Of a DNA stretch of 64,000 nucleotides, positions 20,397 to 30,826 are shown in pieces. The notes below the pieces were generated by a model. The model was not told where the DNA came from. It was given only the letters and a program-made list of their open reading frames with translations, and ran no database searches. The stretch is from contig CANRNY010000013.1 in the NCBI GenBank assembly GCA_947632085.1, positions 1 through 64,000 on the forward strand. Reading direction: 5' to 3'. Within the stretch, counting starts at the first letter, position 1; every line of letters starts with the position of its first letter. The translations under genes were made by a program, and so were the position numbers. This stretch comes from an uncultured Bacilli bacterium (lineage in GTDB: Bacteria; Bacillota_I; Bacilli_A; RF39; UBA660).

Positions 20397-21321
20397 AACC
20401 ATGTCTTCCACCACCTGAGTGTCCACCACCAGATGAACCACTACTTGAATGGAAACTACCGCCACCAGATGAACCTCCACTACTTGTTGAGATAGAATAA
20501 GATGAAGTGTGGGAAGTAATAAACTGGTCTCGTTTAACAGTGTATGAAATACTTTTTGGATCTAAATATTCGTATGCTTTTGTTTCTTGAGCAATCATTT
20601 TATTTTTCTTTACTAAAACACCAATAACAATAGCAGTTATAATTGTTGATATAACTATTCCTAAAAGAATTGGTGGGTTATAATGTTTTTGCAAGTATCC
20701 CATATCATCAATATAATAATCATTCATACTACTTGGTATACCATTATTATAGTATAATTCAGACATCTCTAAAAACATTTTAATACCTGGAAGATAGTTT
20801 TTTTGACTAAAGTTATTATATATATCATCTAAAATAAGGTTATATCTTTCAGGTGGATAGTATAGTTGAGCCTCGCCAAAGTAGTATGCTCCATAATATG
20901 GATCAGCTTCGTTAGCATTACGGAAAAGAATAATGCCACTATAATGTTCATCATCAAGGCCAAAATCATTATAATCGTAAAAATCAGAAGCGTATTCTTC
21001 ATTATCTTCATCATCATAATAAGTAAAACTATCAGAGACAAAGACCATATCAAAACCAGTACGATCAATAAAATCATCAATTAAGCTTTTGACTTCTTTT
21101 TCTTCTTCGTCTGTAAGAATATCAGCAAAGTCATATACTTTTTCAGAAGCATCAACACTAGGGGTATTTAAAACATTGTCTATATTCCTACTGTTAATAT
21201 CCCACTTTTTATTAACACGTAGATTATCTTCACTTCTTTCATATGTCTTAGTAGAAGCAGAACATATATTTAAACCAATAAAACAAATTAATATAAGAAA
21301 TATATACTTTAACTTTTTCAT
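20395..21321 (-). CDS. TPM-domain (YgcG-like) protein with Gly/Ser/His-rich C-terminus
   Basis: VYDFADILTDEEEKEVKSLIDDFIDRTGFDMVFVSDS; C-terminal SSGGGHSGGGRHG. Confidence 0.75.
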   Translation of the reverse strand: MKKLKYIFLILICFIGLNICSASTKTYERSEDNLRVNKKWDINSRNIDNVLNTPSVDASEKVYDFADILTDEEEKEVKSLIDDFIDRTGFDMVFVSDSFTYYDDEDNEEYASDFYDYNDFGLDDEHYSGIILFRNANEADPYYGAYYFGEAQLYYPPERYNLILDDIYNNFSQKNYLPGIKMFLEMSELYYNNGIPSSMNDYYIDDMGYLQKHYNPPILLGIVISTIITAIVIGVLVKKNKMIAQETKAYEYLDPKSISYTVKRDQFITSHTSSYSISTSSGGSSGGGSFHSSSGSSGGGHSGGGRHG

Positions 21322-22448
21322 GCGTTACCTCCTAGAAAATGAAGGATGAGACTTATGATAATAATAAGGACGAAGATACCAACGAACATCAGAATTGTCC
21401 ATAAAATAACTTTCTTCTTATCAAGTGGTATATCACCAATAAATTCGCCAGTTTGACCATTCATAGCAAAAATATAATATTTATCTTTATATTTAACATT
21501 AACCATCCAAACAGGAAGTAAAACATATTTATGTTCGATAACAGTTGGTTCTAAAGTATTATTGGTAATTACTTTAGTAGTATAATAATGACTATCATTA
21601 TACATAGTATCTTTAGCTGTTTCTTTAGCACGATCAGTAGCTATTTCGGCAACTGCATCAGCTTCAGTATCATATTTTTCAGCGAAGAAACCAGATAAGT
21701 ATGCATGATTATAAGGAACTAAATCTTTAAAATTAAATGGTTCTATAGAGTTCATAATTTTATCATCAAATCTCGTAGAGCCATCAGCAGGAATATTATT
21801 AAATTTCATACTGCCTGTACGATATAGCTTATAAATTTCTTTTTTAGTGTAGGCGCGATCACCACTAGTCCAATTACTAACTTTTGTAGCATCACAATCT
21901 ATTGAACCATCAACCGATACATCAAATAACCAAAATGGAACATATAAACCTTTAATCTTTTCGATATTGTTTTCATTATTAAAATCTTTTGGAACAAAAG
22001 GACGACCTTGCGATAAATTTTTAAAAGCTTCAATGGCTTTTTCTTTTTCGATTTTAAAAGGAATAACATAGTTTGGTGCAAATTTACCAGATAATTTATT
22101 CTTTAAAATAGCAGTATTACCACAATATAAACAGAAGGTTGCTGCAGTTTCTTCATCAGTAATAATTTCAGCACCACAGTTTTCACAACGATAAGTAATA
22201 TAGTTAGTGTTATCTTCTTCTATAGTTTCAGTCTTAGTTACCTCAGTTTCTTTCTCATCACTTTTAGTTTTAACCGGTTCATTATTAGCTTTAGCACCAG
22301 CATTTGTTTTTGCTTCAATTTCTTCTAAAGTAAATTCACTGCCACAATAATCACATTTCCATTTGCCTAAACTAGGTGAAAAAAAGATAGGGGCTTTACA
22401 GCTTGGACATTTATTATCTAAGGCTTTTTCTTTTTTAGTTTTATTCAT
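21318..22448 (-). CDS. zinc-ribbon membrane protein (two zinc ribbons, C-terminal TM)
   Basis: CPSCKAPIFFSPSLGKWKCDYCGSEF and CENCGAEIITDEETAATFCLYCGN; C-terminal TM. Confidence 0.8.
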   Translation of the reverse strand: MNKTKKEKALDNKCPSCKAPIFFSPSLGKWKCDYCGSEFTLEEIEAKTNAGAKANNEPVKTKSDEKETEVTKTETIEEDNTNYITYRCENCGAEIITDEETAATFCLYCGNTAILKNKLSGKFAPNYVIPFKIEKEKAIEAFKNLSQGRPFVPKDFNNENNIEKIKGLYVPFWLFDVSVDGSIDCDATKVSNWTSGDRAYTKKEIYKLYRTGSMKFNNIPADGSTRFDDKIMNSIEPFNFKDLVPYNHAYLSGFFAEKYDTEADAVAEIATDRAKETAKDTMYNDSHYYTTKVITNNTLEPTVIEHKYVLLPVWMVNVKYKDKYYIFAMNGQTGEFIGDIPLDKKKVILWTILMFVGIFVLIIIISLILHFLGGNA

Positions 22449-22517
22449 TTAACCACCTACTATGTAAATTATAACATAATAATACATTTATCTATTTTAA
22501 TATCTGTTTGTTTGACA

Positions 22518-22550
22518 ACAAAGAAGTAAATAAAAATTTACTTCTTTGTC
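22518..22550 (-). terminator. terminator-like inverted repeat at operon end
   Basis: ACAAAGAAGTAAAT-AAAA-ATTTACTTCTTTGT. Confidence 0.55.
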
Positions 22551-22553
22551 CCC

Positions 22554-23336
22554 CTAACTTAATAATTTATTTTCAAGTAATTCGACTAATTTATAAAGAA
22601 TATAAGATATGATAATTAAAAGAAAAATACCACTGATAACTAAATCTAGATTAAAGACTTGAGTACCATAAATAATTAAATAACCTAAACCAGCACGGCT
22701 TACTAAGAATTCCCCAGTTACAACACCTATTAAGCTCATACTTATCCCTAACTTGAAAGAAGATATAATAGTTTTATAAGAACTAGGTATGACTAAATAC
22801 TTTAATATTTGATAACGATTAGCTTTTAAAGATAACATTAATTTTAATTTAATCTGGTCAGTATTATAAAAGCCATTAGTTATAACGATTGTACTAACTA
22901 TAACATTAATTAAAATAGACATAACAATGATACTTTTAGTATTAGCACCAACAATAATTATAATCATTGGACCTAATGCTACTTTAGGAAGTGAGTTTAA
23001 ACAAGTTAAAAATGGATCCATTACTTTATATAAACTATTATATAAATATAATAAAATAGATAAAATAATACTTATTAATAAACCTATTATAAAAGATATT
23101 AATATTTCGTAGATAGTTACAAAGATATGATTAAAGAGATTATGTTCTAAGTATAATTTATAAATGGTTTTAATTACTTTAGTAGGACTACTAAAAATAA
23201 AAGAATTAATAATGTGGTAATGACTTAATAGTTCCCAAGTAATAAGGAAAAATATTATAATTAATAATTGAATTAAAAAGATAATTCTTTTATTTTTAGT
23301 GTATTGTTTTAGAAATTGTTGTTGTTCTTTAGACAA
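22554..23336 (-). CDS. ABC transporter permease (SsuC/TauC/ThiX-like)
   Basis: LNSLPKVALGPMIIIIVGANTKSIIVMSILINVIVSTIV; EAA-loop-like region; overlaps split ATPase stop. Confidence 0.88.
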   Translation of the reverse strand: MSKEQQQFLKQYTKNKRIIFLIQLLIIIFFLITWELLSHYHIINSFIFSSPTKVIKTIYKLYLEHNLFNHIFVTIYEILISFIIGLLISIILSILLYLYNSLYKVMDPFLTCLNSLPKVALGPMIIIIVGANTKSIIVMSILINVIVSTIVITNGFYNTDQIKLKLMLSLKANRYQILKYLVIPSSYKTIISSFKLGISMSLIGVVTGEFLVSRAGLGYLIIYGTQVFNLDLVISGIFLLIIISYILYKLVELLENKLLS

Positions 23337-23664
23337 TTTTATCTAAATCTTTCCAGATAAGATCATAATAGTAATTAAAATATTTATCTTGACGATTAAT
23401 AGTTGGTGTGTCTTTTTGCGATAGATTTATTTCATATATATTTTTAATTGTTGCTGGGCCTTTACTTAAAACAATTACTTTATCAGCCATACTTATAGCT
23501 GATGATATATCGTGAGTAACCATAATAGCAGTCTTTTTTTCTTCTTTTATAATACGATAGACATCATTACTTAATTCTAAACCAGTAGTAAAATCTAGGG
23601 CGGAAAATGGTTCATCAAGAAAGAGAATATCAGGTTTGATAGCTAGTGTTCTGATTAAAGCAAC
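23329..23664 (-). pseudogene. 3' half of split ABC transporter ATPase gene
   Basis: Minus-strand frame VALIRTLAIKPDILFLDEPFSALDFTTGLELSNDVYRIIKEEKKTAIMVTHDISSAISMADK (Walker B, D-loop, H-loop); joins exactly to 31830-32250. Confidence 0.93.
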
Positions 23665-23668
23665 TGGG

Positions 23669-23686
23669 TGAATGTTGTAAAGACAC
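23669..23686 (+). repeat. Element 1 left terminal inverted repeat
   Basis: TGAATGTTGTAAAGACAC; 16/18 match to reverse complement of 31813-31830. Confidence 0.85.
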
Positions 23687-23690
23687 TTTT

Positions 23691-25286
23691 TTAGATATTA
23701 AAATTCCATTTAATTTGAATATCTCTACTATTTGTTAATGTATTTATTTTACCTATATAAATTTTATCAATAAATTCATCAATTATAACTCGATTAAGTT
23801 CATTTAATTTTAGATATTTATTAAATATTTCTTGATTAGTATTTGATTCTTCTTTTACTTGATAATAAGTAATTTCGTTATTGATAGTTTGTATTTGCCT
23901 TTGATATTCAGTTTCATTATCGGTGTATGTTATAAGTAAATCCTTAAATTGATTAGTAGTAATAATACCATTTACTTTATCTTCGTAAAGATTTTTTAAG
24001 TAGTTTTGGGTTTTAGCTATTTGACTTTCTATTGCTAGTTTTTGTTTTTCTAATGCTTTTATTTTTTGTTTGTATTTTTTCTTTTTATTTGTTGAAACTA
24101 ATTTATCTAATTCTTCTTTATCATAGAATTGTTTAATCTTTTTATTAATAGTATCTAAGATAATACTTGAAAGAAAGTCATATCTTATAGATGCTTTATT
24201 AGAGCAATTATCATAGATATCTTTATTTTTAGAACATAAGAGATACTCGTGAGTTTTGGAATTTTTTTTGCGCATGTAACTTTGGCATTCAAGGCAATAT
24301 ACTTTACCAGAGAAAAGATGAACTATACCAGTTGTTTTTATAGGTTTAGTTCTTTCTTTTATATAAGTTTGTACTTTATTAAATGTTTCTTTATCGATAA
24401 TTGCTTTATGAGTATTTTCTTTTCTTATCCATTCACTTTGAGCTTTCGTTTTTATTTTGTGATTCTTATAACTTATTGTAGTTCTTTTTCCTTGAATTAA
24501 GTTACCAATATATATTTCATTTTTAAGAATTCTTTTAATGGCATTAGAAGACCACTTTATCTTATCGCGAGGTCTTTGACTAATTATATTAAGTTTAATT
24601 CCTTTTTGATATTTATAATAGGAGGGAGAAGGGATATTTTTATTATTTAAGTATTTGGCGATACTAGTAAATCCTAATCCAGTTAAGTATAAATTATAAA
24701 TTGTTTTTACTACTTCGGCGGCGATAGGATCAACTACTAATTTATTGTTATCTTTAGGGGAAATTTCATAGCCAAATGAAGCAAAGGGTGAAATGAATTC
24801 ACCTTGTTTCATTTTAGCTAGAAAAGCACTTCTTATATTATTTGAAACATCTTCTAAGTACCATTCATTAACTAAACCATTTATTTGCCGAGTTTTTTTA
24901 TTACCAAGATTAGCAGTATCAGCATTATCAGATAAACTAATAAACCTTATATTCCACTCTTTAAATTTATTATGAAGATATTTTTCAATTATCTCCATAT
25001 CTCTAGAAAATCTTGATTGACTTTTACATAAGACAATATCGAGTTTATGGTTTTGGCAATCTTCTATTAATCTTGTAAATTCGGGGCGATAAGTTCCAGC
25101 ACCAGATAAATCTTCATCACAATATTCGTCTACTAATTTAAGATGGGGATTTTTATTAATATAATCTAATAACATATGACGTTGATTTTTAATAGATTCA
25201 CTATTTTCATCTTGATGAAGTTTATGACGATCTTCTTTAGATAATCGTTCATAAATACCGACTCTTAAATAATTATTATCTATCAT
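23691..25286 (-). CDS. large serine recombinase (TnpX/TndX-like)
   Basis: RVGIYERLSKEDRHKL (catalytic Ser), DEDLSGAGTYRPEFTRLIEDC, SRFSRDM, Zn-ribbon CLEC...CSKNKDIYDNC; ATG at 25286. Confidence 0.93.
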   Translation of the reverse strand: MIDNNYLRVGIYERLSKEDRHKLHQDENSESIKNQRHMLLDYINKNPHLKLVDEYCDEDLSGAGTYRPEFTRLIEDCQNHKLDIVLCKSQSRFSRDMEIIEKYLHNKFKEWNIRFISLSDNADTANLGNKKTRQINGLVNEWYLEDVSNNIRSAFLAKMKQGEFISPFASFGYEISPKDNNKLVVDPIAAEVVKTIYNLYLTGLGFTSIAKYLNNKNIPSPSYYKYQKGIKLNIISQRPRDKIKWSSNAIKRILKNEIYIGNLIQGKRTTISYKNHKIKTKAQSEWIRKENTHKAIIDKETFNKVQTYIKERTKPIKTTGIVHLFSGKVYCLECQSYMRKKNSKTHEYLLCSKNKDIYDNCSNKASIRYDFLSSIILDTINKKIKQFYDKEELDKLVSTNKKKKYKQKIKALEKQKLAIESQIAKTQNYLKNLYEDKVNGIITTNQFKDLLITYTDNETEYQRQIQTINNEITYYQVKEESNTNQEIFNKYLKLNELNRVIIDEFIDKIYIGKINTLTNSRDIQIKWNFNI

Positions 25287-25407
25287 AGTTATTAAACTCC
25301 AATATTTCAATAATTTTAAATAACTTATAATTAATTATTTCTTTTAATTTTTGGTTAGTTAAATTAGGATTAATAATATCAATTATATTGTATTTTATAT
25401 TGGTCAC
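25276..25407 (-). CDS. small 43-aa ORF upstream of and overlapping recombinase
   Basis: GTG start: MTNIKYNIIDIINPNLTNQKLKEIINYKLFKIIEILEFNNYDR. Confidence 0.5.
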   Translation of the reverse strand: MTNIKYNIIDIINPNLTNQKLKEIINYKLFKIIEILEFNNYDR

Positions 25408-25519
25408 TTTCCTTTTAATTTACATCTTATTAATATTATATTGACGATTAAAAAATATAGAATTAAAAAGGGACTAAAAGGGGTAAAACAAAAAAATTAA
25501 TAAAAGTGAAAAAATGATA

Positions 25520-25548
25520 TTGTCAAAAATAATTTCATACTATATAAT
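25520..25548 (+). promoter_or_regulatory. promoter of peptidase/cohesin operon
   Basis: TTGTCA-N17-TATAAT, RBS AAGGTGGTGAG at 25555, ATG 25572. Confidence 0.7.
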
Positions 25549-25571
25549 GAAGCCAAGGTGGTGAGTTTAAT

Positions 25572-28500
25572 ATGAAATTTTGGAAAAAATTATTATCTTT
25601 ATTGCTAGTCGTAGCAATGTTATTTAATAATTTTTCACCTTTAGTTGTAATGGCTTTAGACGGTGAAAACGATGATGATGATAAAGTTCGTAGTATTGCT
25701 GTTGATAACATACAATCTAAAGGAAACATCGAGGTAGAACTTCATTTAGCACTTCCAATTAGAAATCGTGAAGAAACAGGCATTAAGTTCACACTTGTTG
25801 ATGAAAAAAACAATGAAGCAACAATTGATTTGAATGATATGAAAAATGCCCAAGATGGTCTTTATGAAACAACTCTTCAATTAGGAAGTAAGGATGGAGC
25901 TAACTCACAAAGTATTCGTTCATTAATAACTAAACGTGATACTAATGGACAAATATTATCTGGTGAAGTAGTTAGTGATAATATTGTATATTATAGTATT
26001 AATCTATATTCACTAAATGTTGGTAAGTATACTATTATGCTTAGTGGAGATAATTTTGTTACTTATAAATATGATGTAACATTAAAAGACTTCTCTAAGA
26101 GAATTAGTATATCTGATGAAGCTGGAATGTTTGAAATTGGCGATGTTAATCATGATGGTAAAGTAGATAAAGATGATGAAACTGTTATGATTGAAGCGAT
26201 TGAAAACAATGATGTAACTAAGGATTTAAACTTAGATGACGTTGTTGATATTGCTGATTTAAACTATATTACAGCTGTTATGACTTCTACAAAGAAAAAA
26301 GCTAAAGTAGAAGACACAAATATAATAATGAATAGTGATAATGTATCTTTTGAATTACCTGAAGGTACTAGTCTTGATGAAAATAGTGACTTAGGTGATT
26401 TATTTACTGATACAGGAACTGTTACATTAAAATCTGAAGGAACTATTTCTTCTGATAATCCTGTTCAACTAGCTCTTGATTTAGGTAAATCTAAAGATGA
26501 AACAGTTGAAATGAGACAAATAAGAATTGGTGTTGGAGAAACTAATGTTCCAAAGAAAATGAAATTACTTGTTGTAGATGAAAACGATGAAATATTAGAA
26601 TATTTAGTTGATGATACAGAACAAGGTATAGAAGGTGTTCATTTATTTACAGATGAAGATGAAGGAACAATAAAAGTTGATTTAGGAAAACAAGTTGCAG
26701 TTAAAAAAGTAACAATTGTTATTACGGAAACATCAACAAATAATTTAGCTGAAATTGCTAAAGTAGAATTCCTAAATAATGTAAAAACAGAAACTAAACA
26801 ACCTGATGATTTCTATACACCACAAAATATTCATGTAGATGATACAAAGAGTGAACAACTAACTGTTACTTTTGATAATGTTCCAAACGTAACGGGATAT
26901 GAAATCAAAATTAATGGTGGCAAAATGAATGGAGTTGTTTTCCAAACAACATTTAATACATTTACTATTGAAGATTTAAAGAACTATGTAACATATGATA
27001 TATATGTACAATCTACTAATCAAGAATGGCGTAGTGGATGGAGTAAAGCTCATCCAGGTACACCAAAAGCAACTAGTAAAGCACCTAAAGTAGATATGGT
27101 TAAAGCTACACCTACTTATGGTGGAATTGATTTTGGTTGGAAAGCAATGGATGATACAACATCATATAGATTATATTATCGTGAAGTAGGAACTAGTGTT
27201 TATACTTTAGTTGATAATATTAAAGGTAGTAGTTATTCTGTAAGAGGATTAAAATCAGATACAGAATATGAAGCTTATGTAATTGGTGTTAATGAAATAG
27301 GTGAAAGTGATAGCTATACATTAGTTAAAGCAACTACAAAGACTAATGGAGCTGCGATTGTACCTAAATATAAACTAATAAATAATGGTTATGATTCTGA
27401 AACAAAGAAAACAACACATATTGAAGAAGTTCATTATCATACTGGAACAATGACTAATGATAATAAATATGCAATGGTAGATGATGATTTTACAACTTAT
27501 TGGCAACATAAAGATTGGACAATATCATCAAATACTAACTTTAATCCTGGAACTCCAGTATTTGTATTAGACAATGTCTATGAAATGGATGAATTTGTTT
27601 TAACTGTTCCAGATAGTTATGGAGCTGTATTAAAATCTGGTGGTCCTAATAGTAATGATGTTAAACTTCATTATTGGGCTGAAGAACATGATGTTTATGA
27701 TAATACTGGTCGTGTAGAAGTAAAAGGAACTTTATTATCTAAATATGATGAAAAAGGACGTAGATATTACTTATTAAAACTTGAAGATCCAATTAAAGCT
27801 AAAGCTGTAGCATTTGGATTAACAGTTGCTAATAATGTTAAAGATATTCAAATTGATGAAGTTAAGTTCTATCATTATGATTCATTAGTAGATGATGTAG
27901 CTAAATTATTTACTGATGATTTAAGATTAGAGCTTGCGCCAAATGTAGATCAAACAACTATTGATAAGTTAAGAGAAAGAGCAAATACAATGGATAATGG
28001 AGAATATTCTCCTTATAAAGAAAGTGTATTAGCTGATTTAGATTATGCTGAAAAAATCTTAAAAGATGAAAAAATAGAAGATATTATTACATTAAATCCT
28101 AATATTTCAAATAGTTATAATAACCATGTTAAATTTGCAATGACAATTAGTGATTATCAACCATTAGGTATAGTTGCAAGACCTGGTGAAAAACTAAATG
28201 TATATGTAGGAACTAATGGTAAAGTAAATGCACAAATTGTATTTACACAATATCATGCTGAAGCTAATGCATGGAATGTTCCATATACTGAAAAAGCTTT
28301 ACAAAAAGGTTTAAATATAATTGAAGTACCAAAGATTGGGTCATCTGCTGATGAGCGTGGTGGTAGTGTATATATTCGTTATACTTCTACTCCTGATGTA
28401 AAAAATCCAATTAAAGTTCGTGTTAGTGGTGGTACAAAGATACCAATGATAGATACAACTTTAATTGATGATGAAACAGATGCTAAAGCAGCAATAAAAG

Positions 28501-30821
28501 AATATATTGAAACTTTAGAGGATTATAATAGTAAACTTGAAAGTGTTTATGCTAATGATGATGATTCTAAAACTACATTTAATAAATTAAGTAGTGTACT
28601 TGGTTCTACTGAAATCGTTACTAAATATGGAATGTTCTCAGTATCAAGTGTTGCTGTTGGAGATGCTTTAAAATCTAAAGCTAGTACAATAGATGAAAAA
28701 GTTAATACATTATATGAATCTATGGAAGCCTTTGATGAGATGATGGAATTATTCTATCGTCAAAAAGGATTTAGTGATGCAGAAGATGCTGTAGCTACTG
28801 ATAAGATGCCTAGAGCAAGAATTAATATTCGTTACATGCAAATGTTCTATGGAGCATTTATGTATGCTGGTGGATATCATGTAGGTATTGAATATGGTTC
28901 AATTGCTGGACTTGTTCAAGCTCATAGAAATAGAGACGATGCTACTGGTTACTTTGGTTGGGGTATTAGTCATGAAGTTGGACATCAAATCAATTTAAAA
29001 GATACTGTATTTGCTGAAGTAACAAATAATATCTATGCATTACTTGCACAAACAAGTAATGATAGCGATTCATCTCGTCTAGAAATTCAAGGTTATGACA
29101 AGATATATGATAAAGTTACATCACATACAATTGGTAGAGCACAAAATGTATTTGTTCAACTAGGTATGTATTGGCAATTACATTTAGCTTATGATAAAAA
29201 TAAAACATTTGAAGATAAAGATTCTGTTTATGCAAAAATAAATAAAATTGCTAGATCTTATTCAAATAAAGATAAAAATTATGGTAGAGATGATTTAACT
29301 ATACTATTTGCTTCTATGGCCGTAGAAAAAGACTTAACTGATTTCTTTGAAACTTGGGGCTTAGTTGCTTCTGAAGCAGTTAGAGAAGAAATTAGTGGTT
29401 TAGGTTATGAAAAAGAAACAAGACCTATTTACTACTTAAATGATAGTGCTAGACGTTATACTTTAGCTAATAAAGGACAAATAACTGATGGTGCTAATAT
29501 CTTAGAAGCTAGTATTAAAGATGCTAATAGTGAAGAAAAACGTGTTACTATTAATTTAAATTTAAAATCTGATAGTGATAAGATTTTAGGATATGAAATT
29601 AAACGTAATGGTGTAGCTATTGGTTTTGTTGAAAATAAAGAAGATGTTAAAGAATTTGTTGATAATGTAGGAGCTGAAAACAATAGAGCTTATACATATT
29701 CAGTAGTTGCTTATGACTACTATCTAAATAAAACAAATGAAGTAACATTAGATGAAGTTAAAATATCTCATAAAGGTGGTATTAAGAAAGATGCCTTTAC
29801 TATTACTTCTAATGTAAAAGCACATAATGATGTAATTAATGATGAAGCTGAAGATATGGATTATGATAAGTTAGAAGTTAATAAATTAATTGATGGTGAT
29901 AATGAAACTAGTTTCAATGGTACGGAAAAGATTAAGAAATATAATATTAGTGGTGATAAACCAACTGCTTCTGATGATAATGGTAATGCATATGTAATTA
30001 TTAATTTAAATAATTCAATGTCTGTAAGTGGTATTAAATATCGTGCGCTTGTTACAAATGGTGTACTTGATACTAATACGATTAATAAATATAAGATTTA
30101 TGTTAGTGCAACTGGTGCTGATAATAGTTGGACACTTGCTGCTACTGGTTCATTTAATACAAGTGCTAATGAACCTGAAAAGACAGTTTACTTTATGAAA
30201 CCAGGTACTGATAGTGAAGATCAACTATGGACTTATAATGGTGTTAACTATATTAAGATAGAATCTGATGGTAATAAGAATGGCTTATCAGGAAGTGAAA
30301 TTGATGTTATTGCTCCTCCTGGAGATAATGTTGATATTAAAGTTAGCGAAGATGGTAAACCATCAATTGGTGTTCTAAAAGAAGATTATTGCTATCTAAA
30401 TGATGGATGTACTGAAGATGAAACAGATAAAAATGGTAAAGTAATTGGTAAAAAAGGTCAAATTAAAACTGGTTCAGTTGTAATCGAAGGAACTTATCGT
30501 GGAAATCCAGCATTTAATGCAATACTAATTGGTGATTCATTAAATGATCAAAAGAACTACGAAGGATATGAAATTATATTTGCTAATTTAAATAGTGATA
30601 AGTCAGTATATGAAGTAGCAAAAGGTACATGGTTATTTGTAATGACTAAAGAAGAATACGAAAAGATGATTAAAGAATCTAAGAGTATTCGTGCATATCT
30701 ATATAGAGTTAACGATGCGATTACAAATGATGGTCAAAGATTAACAAGTACTTCAAAAGCTGTTAGTGGAATGGTAAGTTATAGTGAATTACCACAATTA
30801 GAGATAACTAGTAAGAGGTGA
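25572..30821 (+). CDS. secreted M60-like (enhancin/gluzincin) peptidase with dockerin-like, FnIII-like and F5/8-type-C-like regions
   Basis: Signal peptide MKFWKKLLSLLLVVAMLFNNFSPLVVMA; GDVNHDGKVDKDDETVMIEAI...DLNLDDVVDIADLNYI; HEVGHQINLKDTVFAEVTNNIYALLA. Confidence 0.9.
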   Translation: MKFWKKLLSLLLVVAMLFNNFSPLVVMALDGENDDDDKVRSIAVDNIQSKGNIEVELHLALPIRNREETGIKFTLVDEKNNEATIDLNDMKNAQDGLYETTLQLGSKDGANSQSIRSLITKRDTNGQILSGEVVSDNIVYYSINLYSLNVGKYTIMLSGDNFVTYKYDVTLKDFSKRISISDEAGMFEIGDVNHDGKVDKDDETVMIEAIENNDVTKDLNLDDVVDIADLNYITAVMTSTKKKAKVEDTNIIMNSDNVSFELPEGTSLDENSDLGDLFTDTGTVTLKSEGTISSDNPVQLALDLGKSKDETVEMRQIRIGVGETNVPKKMKLLVVDENDEILEYLVDDTEQGIEGVHLFTDEDEGTIKVDLGKQVAVKKVTIVITETSTNNLAEIAKVEFLNNVKTETKQPDDFYTPQNIHVDDTKSEQLTVTFDNVPNVTGYEIKINGGKMNGVVFQTTFNTFTIEDLKNYVTYDIYVQSTNQEWRSGWSKAHPGTPKATSKAPKVDMVKATPTYGGIDFGWKAMDDTTSYRLYYREVGTSVYTLVDNIKGSSYSVRGLKSDTEYEAYVIGVNEIGESDSYTLVKATTKTNGAAIVPKYKLINNGYDSETKKTTHIEEVHYHTGTMTNDNKYAMVDDDFTTYWQHKDWTISSNTNFNPGTPVFVLDNVYEMDEFVLTVPDSYGAVLKSGGPNSNDVKLHYWAEEHDVYDNTGRVEVKGTLLSKYDEKGRRYYLLKLEDPIKAKAVAFGLTVANNVKDIQIDEVKFYHYDSLVDDVAKLFTDDLRLELAPNVDQTTIDKLRERANTMDNGEYSPYKESVLADLDYAEKILKDEKIEDIITLNPNISNSYNNHVKFAMTISDYQPLGIVARPGEKLNVYVGTNGKVNAQIVFTQYHAEANAWNVPYTEKALQKGLNIIEVPKIGSSADERGGSVYIRYTSTPDVKNPIKVRVSGGTKIPMIDTTLIDDETDAKAAIKEYIETLEDYNSKLESVYANDDDSKTTFNKLSSVLGSTEIVTKYGMFSVSSVAVGDALKSKASTIDEKVNTLYESMEAFDEMMELFYRQKGFSDAEDAVATDKMPRARINIRYMQMFYGAFMYAGGYHVGIEYGSIAGLVQAHRNRDDATGYFGWGISHEVGHQINLKDTVFAEVTNNIYALLAQTSNDSDSSRLEIQGYDKIYDKVTSHTIGRAQNVFVQLGMYWQLHLAYDKNKTFEDKDSVYAKINKIARSYSNKDKNYGRDDLTILFASMAVEKDLTDFFETWGLVASEAVREEISGLGYEKETRPIYYLNDSARRYTLANKGQITDGANILEASIKDANSEEKRVTINLNLKSDSDKILGYEIKRNGVAIGFVENKEDVKEFVDNVGAENNRAYTYSVVAYDYYLNKTNEVTLDEVKISHKGGIKKDAFTITSNVKAHNDVINDEAEDMDYDKLEVNKLIDGDNETSFNGTEKIKKYNISGDKPTASDDNGNAYVIINLNNSMSVSGIKYRALVTNGVLDTNTINKYKIYVSATGADNSWTLAATGSFNTSANEPEKTVYFMKPGTDSEDQLWTYNGVNYIKIESDGNKNGLSGSEIDVIAPPGDNVDIKVSEDGKPSIGVLKEDYCYLNDGCTEDETDKNGKVIGKKGQIKTGSVVIEGTYRGNPAFNAILIGDSLNDQKNYEGYEIIFANLNSDKSVYEVAKGTWLFVMTKEEYEKMIKESKSIRAYLYRVNDAITNDGQRLTSTSKAVSGMVSYSELPQLEITSKR

Positions 30822-30826
30822 TAAAG

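Noticed and set aside
24249-24975. Plus-strand ORFs inside element 1 recombinase
   Set aside because: Antisense to recombinase; composition follows the opposite-strand codons.
29456-29683. Minus-strand ORF within the M60 peptidase gene
   Set aside because: Antisense shadow of a long coding sequence.
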